Of a DNA stretch of 64,000 nt, positions 1 to 12,925 are shown one piece after another. The translations under genes and the position numbers were made by a program. Source of the stretch: Centroberyx gerrardi (lineage: Eukaryota > Chordata > Actinopteri > Beryciformes > Berycidae); NCBI RefSeq assembly GCF_048128805.1, contig NC_136016.1, positions 18,374,176 through 18,438,175 on the forward strand, written 5' to 3'. Numbering within the stretch: position 1 is the first letter of the stretch; each line of letters starts with the position of its first letter. The notes below the pieces were generated by a model that saw only the letters and a list, made by a program, of their open reading frames with translations, was not told where the DNA came from and did no database searches.

Positions 1-3000
1 CACAGGTCTTGTGCCCGGGCCGGCCCGTACAGAAACCCTCCTGTGGGTCTTCATGGGGGTGCAGATGGAGAGGAGATGGCTCCTGTGAAACACAATCAGG
101 AGGATAGAGTGGTGGTGGGGGGGGGGGTGACATAAAGCTGACAGAGCGGCGTAGGTGATGACGCTGGGGACCCGGGTGCCACCGTGGGTGCTTCATGCCA
201 CCTCACCCTCGTCCTCACCGGCCAATTATGGTAATTAGAGGATCATTTCCAGTCGCTGAGAGATTAAAAGCTCAATTTCCTGACCGCTAAGATCCATTTG
301 GACGTTCACTATAGAGCTTGCTAGACATGTTTCAGTATCAACATTACAGTGAAATTGTTATGAAATTAGATAGTTTGCAAAAGTAATGAGAATCGCAAAA
401 CACACACACACATACATGCAATTTTCTATTATATTACAACACAATTTGAATGTGTGGTTCTCTGGTGAACATCTTTAAGTGGAAATCTGTGAGATCACCT
501 GTCAATCAAACAGTGTGTCCAATACTGAGAGTCGTTTTCCTTTCCATTTTCTGTGAATGAAGTTTGAGTTTCCTATTCTCTTTGTCTGTTCAGCCATGGT
601 GGCTATCGCTGCTCATGCTAACTACCCAGTTCTTCTTCTATTTATTCTAAACAAACGGCTGATGCTGCTGCCAGAAATGTAAAACATATCACTTCCTGCA
701 TGCCAGAGGATTTTTCCCAGGAAAAACAGCAAATGTAGCAAGTGTAAAATCTTTAATGAACTGGGTATAGGTTGAATCATTTTTGTGTTATATCAATTGG
801 CGATAGAGAATAGCAAAACGGAAATTTATTAATGTGAAAATATCACGGATTATACTTTAAGGTTTGATCCCTTTCATGCAACCAAGTCTACTCCTTTACT
901 ACGTAACTTGTGTAAACAGTTAGAAATCTGCTCTGTGTCCCAAAATGAGACACGCTTCATGTCATGCATTAATGGCCGGGGCGTGGAGGTTACTGTACAG
1001 TGCTATTGGCACAGCCACTTGAGCGCTTGTGTGTGCCGAATGAGCCAAAAATAAAATAAGTCCTCCAAAATGAGAGCATGAAGCATCACCACTTGGGATT
1101 TTCCTGTCCTCTACTGTTATTGCCTTGTGGAGCTCTGATGCAACAAAATGAATAATCCTGCAGCACTTCTGCCATGTTCAGAGTGTGCTGGAGCTTAGTT
1201 AGCACTCCAACTTCATAGTAACACAGTAACTGACAAAGAGACTGAAGGATTCAAACACTGAAACAGAGAGATGCATTCATTTGTAGGCGGGAGGCTCAAT
1301 GCAGAGAGTTACAGTAAGTAAGTGTAGGTCTGAAGAACAAACACTTTGCTGCATCAGTTCTTTAGACAATAACCTGCAGTAAAGACTAATATGTTAGTTC
1401 AGATAGACCTAGAGTCGTTTTGAAATGCACTTTTGGTAACTCATTGACGATTTTCTGTCTAACAATTCTGCTGAAATTCGGGGTTTGGGAGCTTCTAACA
1501 AACAAACATGAGATTGAACTTCAGCAGTGGTTTAACAGTGATGATCAGATGGCAGTGGCCACTGGGAGAAATACATGCAGAAATACAATGTTATGTTGTA
1601 CGACTTTCTCCATAAAATATGGACACCATAAATGCTATGAGAGAGAGTTGCATCAAAAACTCACAACAAAATATGAAAAAGGGATGAGCTAAAATATGTC
1701 AAACAACAGAGTAATCTAACAGTCCCACAGTAGCTGGAAAAGGCAAGGAGACAAAAATACACACTTTTTTTTTTAACAGTTTTCTTTTTTTACAGTGAAT
1801 AGTGATTTTTAGAATACATACTGCATTGTAGTAAGTATAAAGAAATATCCTACCTATCTTCATAAATTCATAATAATAAGTAGTAATTTTGAACCTTTCC
1901 CCAAATGCAACCCCCCCACACTCCCCCCCCACATACACACACACACACATACACACCCACACCATACGAACATGTCAAACTTGCTCACTTAATCACTCAT
2001 CCTGATGCATAATATTACTCCAGCCTGTTGCATGAAAATTATACTCCACATCCCCGTTAAGACGACCCTCTCCGAGAATAACATCAATTTGTTTCGTAGG
2101 CAACACAATGACGGAGTTTAGGAGGGGTCAGGTGGTGTGACAGGTGAGACAAAACCTCGGAGGGCGATCTCTTTCCCTCGTCTCATTGACGGCTCCATTG
2201 TGGGGCCGATAAGAGCCTCTCCCCATCAGTGTAATAGAGAACACTGGTGGCTGTCAGTTTGCACCTCTTCTTTCACGGCGCTGCGGTGTCTGAACCCGAT
2301 GGTGACATGAGGACTCAGTCAGGACGCTCACTCCTGTAATGAGAGCGGCCCACCCCAGTGTCTCCTGAGCTGGATAATGTTAAGGGTGCACATACAGCTT
2401 TAGGCTTTAATGCCAGAGGATTAGATGCACTAGAGCTAAATGTTATATAAGTTCGGGCGCTCTGTTTCTGAAGGCTTCGGTAAAACGCAGCCATCTTCCA
2501 CTGAGAATGAATACAGATAAGAATACGAATATTAATTAAGGTCCAGTTTACATGCAGCTGTTATTAGTTAGTTATTTCTAGTTATTTAATCTTGTATCCA
2601 GACTTATCAAGCTTATTTAAACTTTTTTTTTGGTTTGGTTTCAACAAATTTGACTTTTTTTTTTTCAGGAGAATGTAACTTGTTTTAGGACATTTATTTG
2701 GTGAAAGAGAAATTGTCTTGGAGAAAGTTTCTTATTTCAAGACTTTCTTCATTGTTTTATGATAAACATTATGAAGTCATATTGGCATGTATCAAGTGAA
2801 TTTTAATGAAACCAGCAAGATTATCTGCCAGTGCAGTGAGATAATTTGACTAAAAATATCATGAAATGTCTGGGAACGAGTTAAAATCACTTGACAACTT
2901 GTCATTTTTTACAGTGTAGTACGATCAGAGAGAGCACTCTGACTTATATATATCATCAAGGTGCTTGTTTACAGGCTTTGTTTTTTACTAATCCCTCAAA

Positions 3001-3597
3001 GCAGTGATGTCACCAGTGTCAGGTGTACCAACCCAAGTCAACAAGACAGAATTTCAGGGGTTTCCAAGGTATTTCCCTACCATGAGGCTGCAAAACCCTG
3101 AATCCAAGACATGAAAGAAGAATATGAATTTCACAAAACCCAAGAACAGCATAATAGAAATAATTGGTGATGGTGTTGTAAACACTTGATCAGCATAAGC
3201 CCAGGAACAAGATACTATAATTAGCGAGTATTGTTCTGAGGTTCACTTGCTTTCCTCTAAAACAGTCCTAATTAGAAGAGGATTGGCAGAGAGAACACAC
3301 TCCTTCAAGATGATTGCTTGATGGAAATCCACGTTCTTTTTCGCCTGGCGAGTTTATATCCCCTCTTCCAACGCTATGTGGTTCCCGTAAATCAAACAAG
3401 GCCTGACTTTTAATAATTTCACACAGCATCAGTCTATTTCTCACTTCACAGCCACACGCCCACAGCCAGAGCCGTTTAGAGGAGGACTGCAACTCAAAAA
3501 AGCTTAATCTCACAGAGGGGGAGCGAATCCCAGCGGGTTACGTTGGGTCGCTGACACCCGAATGTAGGTTATATCACTGTGTTGATCCATAATGCAT

Positions 3598-3599
<2 letters not shown>
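1..3599. other. Intergenic DNA, no gene recognised
   Basis: No open reading frame here resembles a known protein, and the short ORFs are AT-rich chance frames. The stretch has a G-run near 114-127, a short CA tract near 399-411 and C-rich/CA tracts near 1,911-1,953. The segments around 200-300 and 2,040-2,350 have balanced composition without simple repeats and could be conserved noncoding DNA upstream of kcnj12, but nothing in a single sequence proves that. Confidence 0.5.

Positions 3600-3647
<48 letters not shown>
3600..3647. repeat. (CA)n microsatellite
   Basis: Uninterrupted CA dinucleotide array of about 24 units. Such tracts are very common in teleost DNA. ORFs made of Cys-Val repeats on the minus strand here are artefacts. 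Confidence 0.95.
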
Positions 3648-3652
<5 letters not shown>

Positions 3653-6518
3653 TAGTAGCAACTCACTGCAAACAAATTCACAAAAAAAACTTCTGGTGAA
3701 CTTCGCCCATGTAAACAGTAGCAGTCCAAAAAAAAAAAATTGCTGAGCATCCTCCCCTTCCCCAGCCATCTCTTTAAATCCGGCCTCTCTCTGGGGAACA
3801 ATGGGGGAAATGTTTGGGCTTTGGAGCCGGTGAGCGGGGCCATTGAGCGCCTTGCTGCGGGATCGGATGCAGTGAATTAGTGTAAAGCCTCGGGAGAGAA
3901 TAGGGCTGACGCAACGGCGCAGCTATGGCCCCTGCTATCAGCTCCTGCCACGCAACACTGGGCCCAACCTGGAAAACTCTGAACAACTGAGACTGCCGTG
4001 CCCAACGCTGAGGGTATATTTATTTATAGACACACAGATATGGCCGCGTATGAGAAGGTTGCATTGCACAGGAAGTGTAAGTGATGTGAAAGTCAATCTA
4101 GATATAGAAATGAAGAAATGTGATGCAGTGGAAAAGTTTTGCAAAGGCTTGGTCGATGGATAATCAGGCACGCTGCCCGCTTGGTCTCCAATATTTTGTT
4201 TATATAAAAGTTTATATAAAAGCTACAACCCCCCCAAAGAAAAAACGGGTCACTCTTGGTCCTCGGTCCTCTTTCTCTCTAGCTGTCATGTGTAGGGGAA
4301 AGCTTGTTAGCCCAGTCTTATGAATGGCCCCTCTTAGCTTTCTCCAAAAAGGCCCCAAGCTAAAGGGGCAAGTGGCAGCGCACCATATGCCTGCACAAAT
4401 CCACCATATGCCCCACTGGTTAATTCATTTTTCCGAGGCCACGGGCCTATTTTTCAACATCTCAACATACCAGTGATACCATAACAACATTTTACACTGA
4501 ACTTTTACTCAACCCTTTACACCGTATGGTATATAAATCACGTGTCGGCATCTGTGACTTAATTAATCCAAAAAGCCCTTCTTCATTTACATGTATAAAT
4601 CCCCTGTTCCTGTCCCCCGTGCCTACTCTAGTGACATTACAGATGAGTGTGTGTACGTGTGATGGAGTGAGCGCCGCTGAGTGTGTGACAGGGAGAGAGA
4701 GAGTGTGCAGAGAGTAAAAATATGTCTTTATGAGTGTGTATGTCGGAGAGAAAGAGAGGGAGAGAGAGAGAGAGAGAGAATAAGAGATGCTACGAAATAA
4801 TGGGGTCTCTGTGATGCCACTGTGAAAAAGGGTCAGATGCTGGTAAATTTAGGGTAAAATTAGGGCTTCACTGGGCTAGGCTGTGTGGAATCGACAGATG
4901 GAGGATAGGTTCCCAGAGAGCCAGACCTGCTACAAATAGCTCTGCGCACACACACACATTCATGTGCACACACACACACACACACACATACACACATGCA
5001 AACATGGAATAAGCGTACGTACAGACAAGTTCTAACGCAGATGTACACACTCCCACAAGCACAAACACGCACAGCAAATGTGAATATCTGGAATATTCTA
5101 CACCGATGCCTTGAGACAACACAGGTTAATTGACCCATGGATTCCACACTGGACAGTAACCCACACACACATACACACAGTGAGAGTTCATGTCCTAAGC
5201 TTGTGTACATCTGATCCTAACGTCATCTCCTCATCAAGGAAGCTATAATAGGTGGGGAGACGTGATCTGATTCCTGGCCTGGTTTCGTCTGGTTTTGCCT
5301 GACTTCCTGAGCCTGGTGCTGCGACCGGCCCCCTTCATGGGACTAGCGCTGAGGGCTCCACAGGAGCTGTCCAATCACATCGCAGTTGAGCCATCAAGGT
5401 TAGAGGAAGAGAGAGAGAGAAACGAGGAACACACAGCTCTGACGAAGTCACGACGTGCCTGCTGACTCCTCTGGTCTCCCTGCCCTCGTTCTGCCATTTA
5501 AAGTGGGCTGATTTGCCAGAATTGCACTGGATTTTATAACTTTGAAGAATATGAACCAGTTCCGTCAGGACTGTGTGTCCAGTTCGTATGTGTATTTGCC
5601 CATTTTTCTTTGTTCCAAAGATGGAGGCATCTTTATTCAGAATGATAACGCCCTCTCTTAGTCTTTTACTGGACGAGTGACAAGCACTCATCCATACGTG
5701 GAGGTGGAAAACAGGTGGCTGCGCCTGGGAAAAGAAATGAGCTTTTTTTTTTTTTTTTTGCCGTAGAACACCAGCTCTAAAAATACCAGCTAGAGAAATA
5801 GAGAGAGAGTCAGAAAGCGCCTGAAGAGATAATCAGTTCAGCAGAGAGGTTTAATTTGTGTCATGAGTGACAACATCTGTTGTAATGACCAAGCCAAGAC
5901 ACCCAGTCACAGAGGAGACATGAGGAGCAGCCGAGACGTCAGGTGAACGGCCGCCTCTCCGGCCAAACATCGCCTCATTTAGCGGGAACAGTGGAGCGGC
6001 TCACTGTGACTGATGATTAGATGAAAACAATGGACCTAATTTGCCCTATAGACATGCAGCTAACCCTAACCCTAACCCAAGAGTTCCTAAATGGTTAGGG
6101 TGCTTCATTTATATACGGCATACTGGAAATGGCATGATGAGGAAAAATCATGCCATTGTAGTACTTACTGCAGTACTTTTTTGTAATACTTAACAATAAT
6201 GAAAGGATGATTTTAGAGCTCACAACTATGAGTCACATTTGTTCACACTAAACCTATTATTTATAAGTCTTCTTAACTCATCAGCCAAGGACTATCTACT
6301 AACAAACTTGATTTTTGATGGAGCTTCATGAAACAAGCTTTGTTGTTCCCTGCATAATGTCAAAGGTGTTGAACGAGTCTTGATAATTCACAGATTTATG
6401 ACTGATTCACTTACTGTACTTCTTCTAATCACTGATGTGGGAGAATGGAGGCCGGAGCGTTCGATCAGCAGTGAGTGGGTCTCTCCTTAGGTCAGGGTGA
6501 ACGGGTGAGGGGTGAGGT
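3648..6518. other. Intergenic DNA with scattered short repeats
   Basis: No gene recognised. The stretch contains a GA tract near 4,746-4,780, CA tracts near 4,944-4,989 and 5,160-5,180, a poly-T run near 5,744-5,759 and three copies of a CCCTAA-type hexamer at 6,061-6,078. ORFs of 116-118 codons at 4,860-5,210 and 5,335-5,691 (minus) resemble no known protein; the first is largely repeat-encoded. Confidence 0.5.
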
Positions 6519-6541
6519 GGGGGTGGGGGTGGGGGTGGGGG
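6519..6541 (+). other. Strong G-quadruplex-forming tract
   Basis: Four runs of five G separated by single T residues, the arrangement that favours a very stable parallel intramolecular quadruplex. It lies in a GC-richer patch (about 6,440-6,720) in otherwise AT-rich DNA. Function is not evident; it could belong to a regulatory element. Confidence 0.8.
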
Positions 6542-6649
6542 CTGTGAGGACACAAGATCCTGAGCCGATTAATTTTCTCACCCCCAGGGCCTCGGCGGAC
6601 AGGCAGACAGGAGCTTTTCTCAGAGTGCTGTCAGTGCGGGGACACGGTG

Positions 6650-7470
6650 AACCCGTGACACACAACTGTCACCCCCAGCACTGCGCCGCACAGCCCATTA
6701 GGTAATGAAACGCAAAGCGAGGCTGAGGCATAAGGTTCAGGCAGAGGAAAAACGTATATACATCTCAATAGCCAGAGTTAGAATTAATATTTACTCAAAA
6801 AGCTGCTGGGTTGTGTAGAGTGACAACTTAAAGCAATATTCCACTTAGTTTTAACATGGGGGTTATTTGGCTCTTGACCGCCATGAAAACCAGAATATAA
6901 ACTCATCAAGATCAGATGCAACTGGACGAGTTTGTAGCGTTTGTAGTGTTTGAATGAGGCCACGAAAATAGCCTGAAAACTTACATTTAACACGTTTGTG
7001 AACAGATTCAACAACATATCCCACTTTTAAGACAATAAAGCAGTCCTGGGTCCGTCGTCATTTTGCATTTCTATTCTTGGTTTACACTAAAATTAGTATT
7101 TAAAAATAAACGTAGATCAGGTCTCCCAAACAGGAACTATCTCTCCTAAATGGTATCCCTCCGCTATGATCTCTTCTATCAATAAAAATGCTATTTGGCG
7201 AAATTATGTTCTAAAACATTGGACCAACAGTCAATTGAAAATCACAGTAGCAGGATCTGTTGTTGAATCTGTTCACAAACATGTTAAATGTAAGTTTTAA
7301 GTTTTTTTGTGGCTTCATTCAAATGAATGGGAAGTAAAAATCCTAACGCTACAAACTCGTCCAGCTGCATCCGATCTTGGTGATTAGTTTATATTCTGGT
7401 TTTCATGGTGGTGAAGTGCCAAATAGCCCGCATGTTAAAAGCAGAATATTGCTGTAAGTGGAGAATTAAA
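6650..7470. mobile_element. Fold-back/MITE-like repeat, copy 1
   Basis: The segment at about 6,815-7,015 recurs in inverted orientation at about 7,240-7,465 (shared landmarks: the AGCAATATTCCACTTA-like end and ATGAAAACCAGAATATAAAC), giving long inverted arms around a roughly 220-bp loop, as in a fold-back or MITE-type DNA transposon. A second copy lies at about 56,810-57,390, and the similarity extends left of the arm to about 6,657. There is no transposase ORF, so the element is non-autonomous. Confidence 0.7.
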
Positions 7471-8100
7471 TTTTTCAGTTCTTCTTGGATGCAAAATGTA
7501 CTTTGCAGGAGTGTGAGAGTGTGTAACAGGGCTCAGGGGTGGCGTCACACACACCGGCGTGTCACTCGCCACCACAGCGCCGCGCGCCTGCATGGCATCG
7601 CTGGAGCGTGAAAGCTCAGATTCATCCTGTTTAATAGAGTGTAGCCAGCCTGCCACTGAAAACTTCATTGATCCAAGCGCAATCCACCAGTTAACCACTC
7701 AGCTACTGTATAATGAGGCTTAAATAGCTTGCATAACTGTGGCTGACAATAGGTTGCGTTTCTGCCTCACCGAACAATACATTATTACAATCCACATCCC
7801 AACGCTTGTCCGGAACTCACCGACGCACGGGGGATATTATTAAGAGAGCGCTGGAAACTTTCTCGCATGGCAGTTTCCTCAGACTGATCGGCTCTTCCTT
7901 TCACTTCATTGCTCAAGCATTCAGACACGATATAGATATGTGCTGAGAACCAGTGACAACATTATGAAACACGGGTCATGTAAACAAGGGCTGAAGTCAG
8001 GACACCTGCACCACTAAAGAGCCATAGACTGCTCTGGTACTAAGTGAATGATTTTGGACCAGGTAAACCATATTAATGACTGTGACAAGCAATATTTCTG
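7471..8100. other. Intergenic DNA, nothing recognised
   Basis: Unique-looking sequence between two repeat relics. No convincing coding potential, RNA gene or simple repeat was seen. Confidence 0.4.
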
Positions 8101-8104
8101 GGGG

Positions 8105-8228
8105 CGTTCTGGTGGTTCATGTCCGGCCCGGGACCTTTGTCGCATGTCATCCCTCTCTCTCTCTCCCAGTCTTTCCTGTCTCTCTCTACTTTGAACTATG
8201 TAATAAAGATGAAAAACAAAAAAAGAAT
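8105..8228 (+). mobile_element. Truncated tRNA-derived SINE (3' part)
   Basis: The stretch starts with a GGTTCATGTCCGGCC-like segment resembling a tRNA B box, continues with 'GGGACCTTTGTCGCATGTC', a CT-rich block and an AATAAAG-type end with an A-rich tail. This layout matches a SINE that I recall as abundant in percomorph fish. The A-box half is missing, so the copy is 5'-truncated and unlikely to be transcribed. Confidence 0.6.
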
Positions 8229-9500
8229 CAATATTTCTGGTCATTATTCCCTTGATGTGACTTTCAATGTTGCGTTTTTTGTGTGCAAAGGAACTAATGC
8301 ATCAACACAGCTGATTTATTCCCCAGAGATCCATCGATTTGTTGTTGTTTTTTTAATACAGAAAAAAATCCATCATTATTGGTCATAGAGACACAGGTTT
8401 GATCCTGTTCAAAGCTCTAGATGCACACATTGCTACAACCTAATGTGGGACCAAAACGAGTGTATATAATGTTGGATATCCTTGATGACACCTCAGGTTA
8501 TTTTAGTGTGACAGCATGACATTCAAAAACACATAGAGTTGATTCAATATAGTGTGCGGCTGTAGCACAGAGCCTTTTTCTGTTGAATACGTGAGAAGAC
8601 TGGAGGACTCTTGCCAATAATCGTCTCTGTGGCTGTGTAAACATGAATCTCTTCATTCACTAATTAACTCTAATACCTACAGCACTTATTCTAACTATAT
8701 TATCATCAAAACATTTCTCAGCTTTTCATGCCAAACACCCACATCAGTATCTATCAACAGTCCAGCGTACGCACAAAAAGTAAAAACAGTTGGATGTTAC
8801 GACTGCTGTGTCTAATAAAAATAGCATATATCAGTATTTATTTGAATTGATGAAGCAAGCTAATATCTCCCTTACTTAATTCAGAGTTGAGAGGAGGATT
8901 CATTACGTAAGAGTACATTGTGAATCCTTAATGCACGTGTCAGCTAAGAGCGACGCTGTTCGGGCGAGTTAGAAAGGCCATCGGATCAAACCTTCATCAT
9001 TGTCCCTTTCCTCCGGAGTGAGGCGGAGGGGGAGAGCGATGGCGGGTGCAGTTGTAGCAGTCATTATGTAAAGGCATTAACGCTCTCTGTCCTCGCATGC
9101 AATCACGGCTCCTTTGACTGCGATACAGTTGTACAGTAGGTGTAGTGGGACATCATACCACGGTGTTATAATTAATGGAGAATACCAGTGTCGTCTAGAG
9201 TTATCGCCCATTTACTACTGGCTATGACTAGTTTACATGTCATCCAGTCATTTTGCAATGTGTATCGTATGTAATTAGATTGTTTTAACATTTACTTGTT
9301 TTTTGTTGTTGTTTTGTTGTTGTTGTAACTGTTAAGCAGTGAAACTTCATATTTACTATGATGCATGATCTAGTTTGGGCACAATTTTCAAGCTTGTGGA
9401 AGTTGCTTTTCATACTGTGCAAAACTCAATGGCAGCAAATGGCTTCTTCTGAAGGTAGAAAACGAGGAAGGAAGAAGGAAGAAGGAGGAAAACAAACCCT
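8229..9500. other. Intergenic DNA, nothing recognised
   Basis: AT-rich sequence without recognisable genes. The block at about 8,880-9,130 has higher GC and no repeats, so it is a candidate conserved noncoding element; this is a judgement from composition only. Confidence 0.4.
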
Positions 9501-9506
9501 GATATC

Positions 9507-9610
9507 AATCAATCAATCAATCAATCAAAACTTTATTTATATATCGTACAACTGAATGCAATTCAAAGTGCTTTCCAGTGCAGTAGATAAGACAAAGAGT
9601 GGACAGGTTA
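9507..9610 (-). mobile_element. LINE 3'-tail relic with (ATCA)n
   Basis: An (ATCA)n run is followed by 'AACTTTATTTATATA' and 'AATTCAAAGTGCTTT'. This is the reverse complement of the 3' end typical of teleost non-LTR retrotransposons (an 'AAAGCACTTTG...TATATAAATAAAGTTT' tail ending in a short tandem repeat). The insert would therefore be on the minus strand, heavily 5'-truncated and dead. The family assignment is from memory. Confidence 0.6.
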
Positions 9611-9744
9611 CAGCAATAGAGACCAATTTCCAACCCTATCTCCAGCTATACTGTGTGCAGGAATAACGTAAAGGAGAGGGGCAATGATTGGCACAAACTT
9701 AAAAAACACCAGTATTATCCTTTAACCCACATCCCCCACACCTC

Positions 9745-9746
<2 letters not shown>

Positions 9747-9783
<37 letters not shown>
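9747..9783. repeat. (CA)n microsatellite
   Basis: Perfect CA array, about 18 units. Confidence 0.95.
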
Positions 9784-9784
<1 letters not shown>

Positions 9785-10160
9785 ACCCAGCTGAGCCCCA
9801 GGTACAGAAAGGCCTGTTAACAACTACTCCAGCCAGTTTAAGCACTTTACATCACATTCCTAATCCCCGCTGAGAAGAATTGAAGTTGCAAAAATGAAAT
9901 GAACAGGAACGGCTCCCAAGCCTGAAATAGCCGCATCAGACAGGAGGCTCAGAGAATAATGTAATTGGGGTGCTTAGTGACAGGCCGGGCAGGGAGGGAG
10001 GGGGAAAGTTCAGTGCTCTCCGGGGCTTCCGCACAATAGAGAGACGCATCTGTGTGGGAAGAAATGATCTGTTCTTTTACCTCGCCGCTCTTCGCTGTGC
10101 GCCGTGCCGGGTAAGATGAAAGGTAAAGGGGGCAGAGGAGGGTTCAACGATGCAGAGAGA
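9784..10160. other. Intergenic DNA, GC-richer patch
   Basis: No gene recognised. The segment around 9,890-10,130 is GC-richer than its surroundings and free of simple repeats; it is a weak candidate regulatory element. Confidence 0.3.
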
Positions 10161-10163
10161 GAA

Positions 10164-10164
10164 G

Positions 10165-10214
<50 letters not shown>
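10164..10214. repeat. (GAAA)n microsatellite
   Basis: About twelve AAAG units in a purine-only tract that follows a short GA run. Confidence 0.95.
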
Positions 10215-11200
10215 TCAGGGATCAGCGGTTTTGAAGTGTCTAAAGGACAGTGGGACAGTCCTTTATGAATTACTTTAATATGAATTACTTTAACTCTTTT
10301 CTATAAACTGTGATGAAGGAGTGTTACAGAAAGTAGGAGTTTGGAACATTGTTTAAAGCCACTTCCAGTCCATTAGGCTAATCTACAGGGACACTTCATA
10401 GGATGTGTCTAGTCTACACTGTCAGTCTATATTTGTCTATGTATCCTGTCAATAGGGTCAGTCTGTAAAGCCAAGACAGTCTATGGATTTAGACTAAAGG
10501 CCAGTCTAAAGAGTCTAAGACTAAACCCTCCATGCAGAATAAACAAATCTCTACCTAAATAAAGAGAAAATACACACGTGCTTTCTTCTAAAAAGTAGGA
10601 TCTAAAAATGGGTTTCCATCCTTCGCAACATAACACATAACAAATATAAACATAACAAATTAAATACAAATTATCTCCTTTGGCACTTTGCACTGGATAA
10701 ACAACACCGGTCCTTATTCTCCTTATTCAACCTGACAGAGCCGCCAATCCCGGCGCAAACATTTTGCATAAGTATATATTTCACTTTGGGTGTCAAAGCC
10801 CTTTAGATGGGATTTCTTGATTATGATGGAGTGAGATTGAGCTGTCAGCAACAATAAGTCAACAGAGCTCCTGTGCGGTGTCAGGCAGATTGCTGCCTTT
10901 GGCGAGCTCGTCATTGGGAGAGATGAAATGCCATAATCACTATCACCAGTAACATCGTCAAAAGTTTATTCATAGGAGCCCTGTGATTAATGCAAATTAC
11001 ACTTCACTGCATAAAACTGGCAGGAGTGGAGCTGTCTCGCTGTTTCCACCTCTCCTTTTCCTTCACTTTCTCTCATTCAGTCACTGTTTTTTTACCTTCA
11101 CTTCTCCCTTCCATTTTCACGTCCCCTTAATTTGTTTTCCTGATTTTGATTTCAATAGAATAATGTCCTTAATTTTAATACTTTTGAATAATTCCTCATA
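10215..11200. other. Intergenic DNA with an octamer motif
   Basis: No coding gene. A perfect POU-factor octamer (ATGCAAAT) lies at 10,990-10,997 beside an ATTA core (GATTAATGCAAATTAC), in a non-repetitive block at about 10,915-11,030. This is suggestive of an enhancer but far from proof. Confidence 0.3.
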
Positions 11201-11205
11201 CTAAT

Positions 11206-11510
11206 TCCTCCCAGGCACAACAGTCACAATACTGGACTGAGTGGAGGCTTTCCAGTTCAAACACTGCTCACTTCCCTGATTGGAAGGATTTTAGTGATTT
11301 TTTAGTGAGAGGAGCCAATCAACACCAAGTCCAGGTGTTGACTGGAGTTAGTCTGAAACAGCCTGTAAAAAAGGATGGATTATTGAAAACGCAATAATTT
11401 AAGATTTAACCACTCAGACAAGATACACTTTTGACAAAGTCGACATTAAACATCTTTGATCATATATAAATAGAGGGGAATTTGAATTCCTGTAATGAAG
11501 CCTCTTTTAC
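11206..11510. mobile_element. Interspersed repeat, copy A (MITE-like)
   Basis: This segment is clearly related to 25,917-26,730: both contain 'ACAGTCACAATACTGGAC', 'TGACTGGAGTTAGTCTGAAA', an AAGGATGGATT block and an AAATAGAGG...TTTGAATTCCT end. Copy A is uninterrupted and seems 5'-truncated relative to the other copy. No ORF. Confidence 0.7.
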
Positions 11511-12113
11511 TGCTCACAATTTCCATTTTTCATCTCCCCAATACTCTCTCTCTCTCTGTCTCTTATGAGTCATGTTTACAATGGTCTCAGTATATACAAG
11601 GCCTGTTGATGACCAACAGCCCTCTATCTCTCTCTCTCTCTCTCTCTCTCCCTCGTTTCTGATCATTCTTATCGGCCAGAAAACGGCGAGGTTGCTTCGT
11701 ACCTGTAGCCATGGGAGCGGTACTGAATCCCACTTAGCCCTCTCCCAGGGAGGCGCAGCCCTCTCATTTAGACGCAGACATGCAAAGGATATGTGAGCTG
11801 CCACCTGTGATTATGGTGCAGTTACATAACAAGGTTTACAGTCTGGATGTGTGAACCTTGTGATCTACTGTTCTCCAGGCTCGCGGCGCCGCGGCATCGA
11901 AGCATGACATTATGCAGGAACTGATACCGTACCTGTTGCCGACACAGACCGAGAGGCACTTTACAAGGATGCTGCGTGCTCCATTAGTTGACATCCTCGG
12001 CCAAACACAATAGCCCGGTGATGATCACACACAGGCTACTGCAAATCACCCTCAGAAGTCTGAAATCAGAGGCTGGGATGGAGAAAGAATAGGAGCAGAA
12101 GGAGAGAGAGAGC

Positions 12114-12146
<33 letters not shown>

Positions 12147-12894
12147 GGTTCCTGCACTGATGAATCATTAGTGATAAAGCTGGGGCCGAGCCAGCATGGC
12201 TGTATTTAGAAACTTCTCACTCTCTCAACCCCCCCCCCCCCTCTTACTAATTGTCATCTCTTTTAGCGTTTGACTGATGACTGGCTCTCTGAAAAGATGT
12301 GAGAAAAGGGGAGCATGCACTCAGCACTGAGGATAATGTCATACTTTGAAGTTGTCAAGGGTAACGGTAATGTATTCAACAGCGGCGGCAGGGGAGAGAA
12401 AAGCTACAGCTTGTTCCCAAAAACACCTGAAGGCACAAACCAGGAAGTCCTACTTAGGATAAGGATAGAAACCAATGCCTCAGAGATACAGGTGCTGTGA
12501 CATGTGTAGAGAATTGAGCAGTGGAAACACGGAGAATCGCTCTTTCTGGTGAGTTAAAACCATGCAGCTGTTTGCTTGGGAGAAGGTGCATGCAGAGGAG
12601 AGGGAACAGTCACAGAATAGAGGCATTACATTTGATCAAATCAGAGCGCTGCCTAATAGAATGATTGGCATATTTCAATTTCAATTCCACTGACAGGGGG
12701 AGTCCTGGTGTGGCGAGACTGTCACACTGTCAGCGTCTACACAGACACGCTCGCAAGCACACACACACACACACACACGTCCTCGGGTCAAATGTTTTTG
12801 ATTAGTTGTTGGTGACAAGTGTGAAAGGCATCACTCTGCACAGACACACACCACCCAGCAGCGTGATCTATCAATACACACACTGCACAGCGCA

Positions 12895-12925
<31 letters not shown>

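Noticed and set aside
4860-5210. 116-codon cysteine-rich secreted-looking ORF (minus)
   Set aside because: The Cys/Val content comes from CA repeats, and the remainder has no recognisable similarity.
6061-6078. Interstitial telomere repeat
   Set aside because: Only three CCCTAA units; too short to imply a chromosome fusion.
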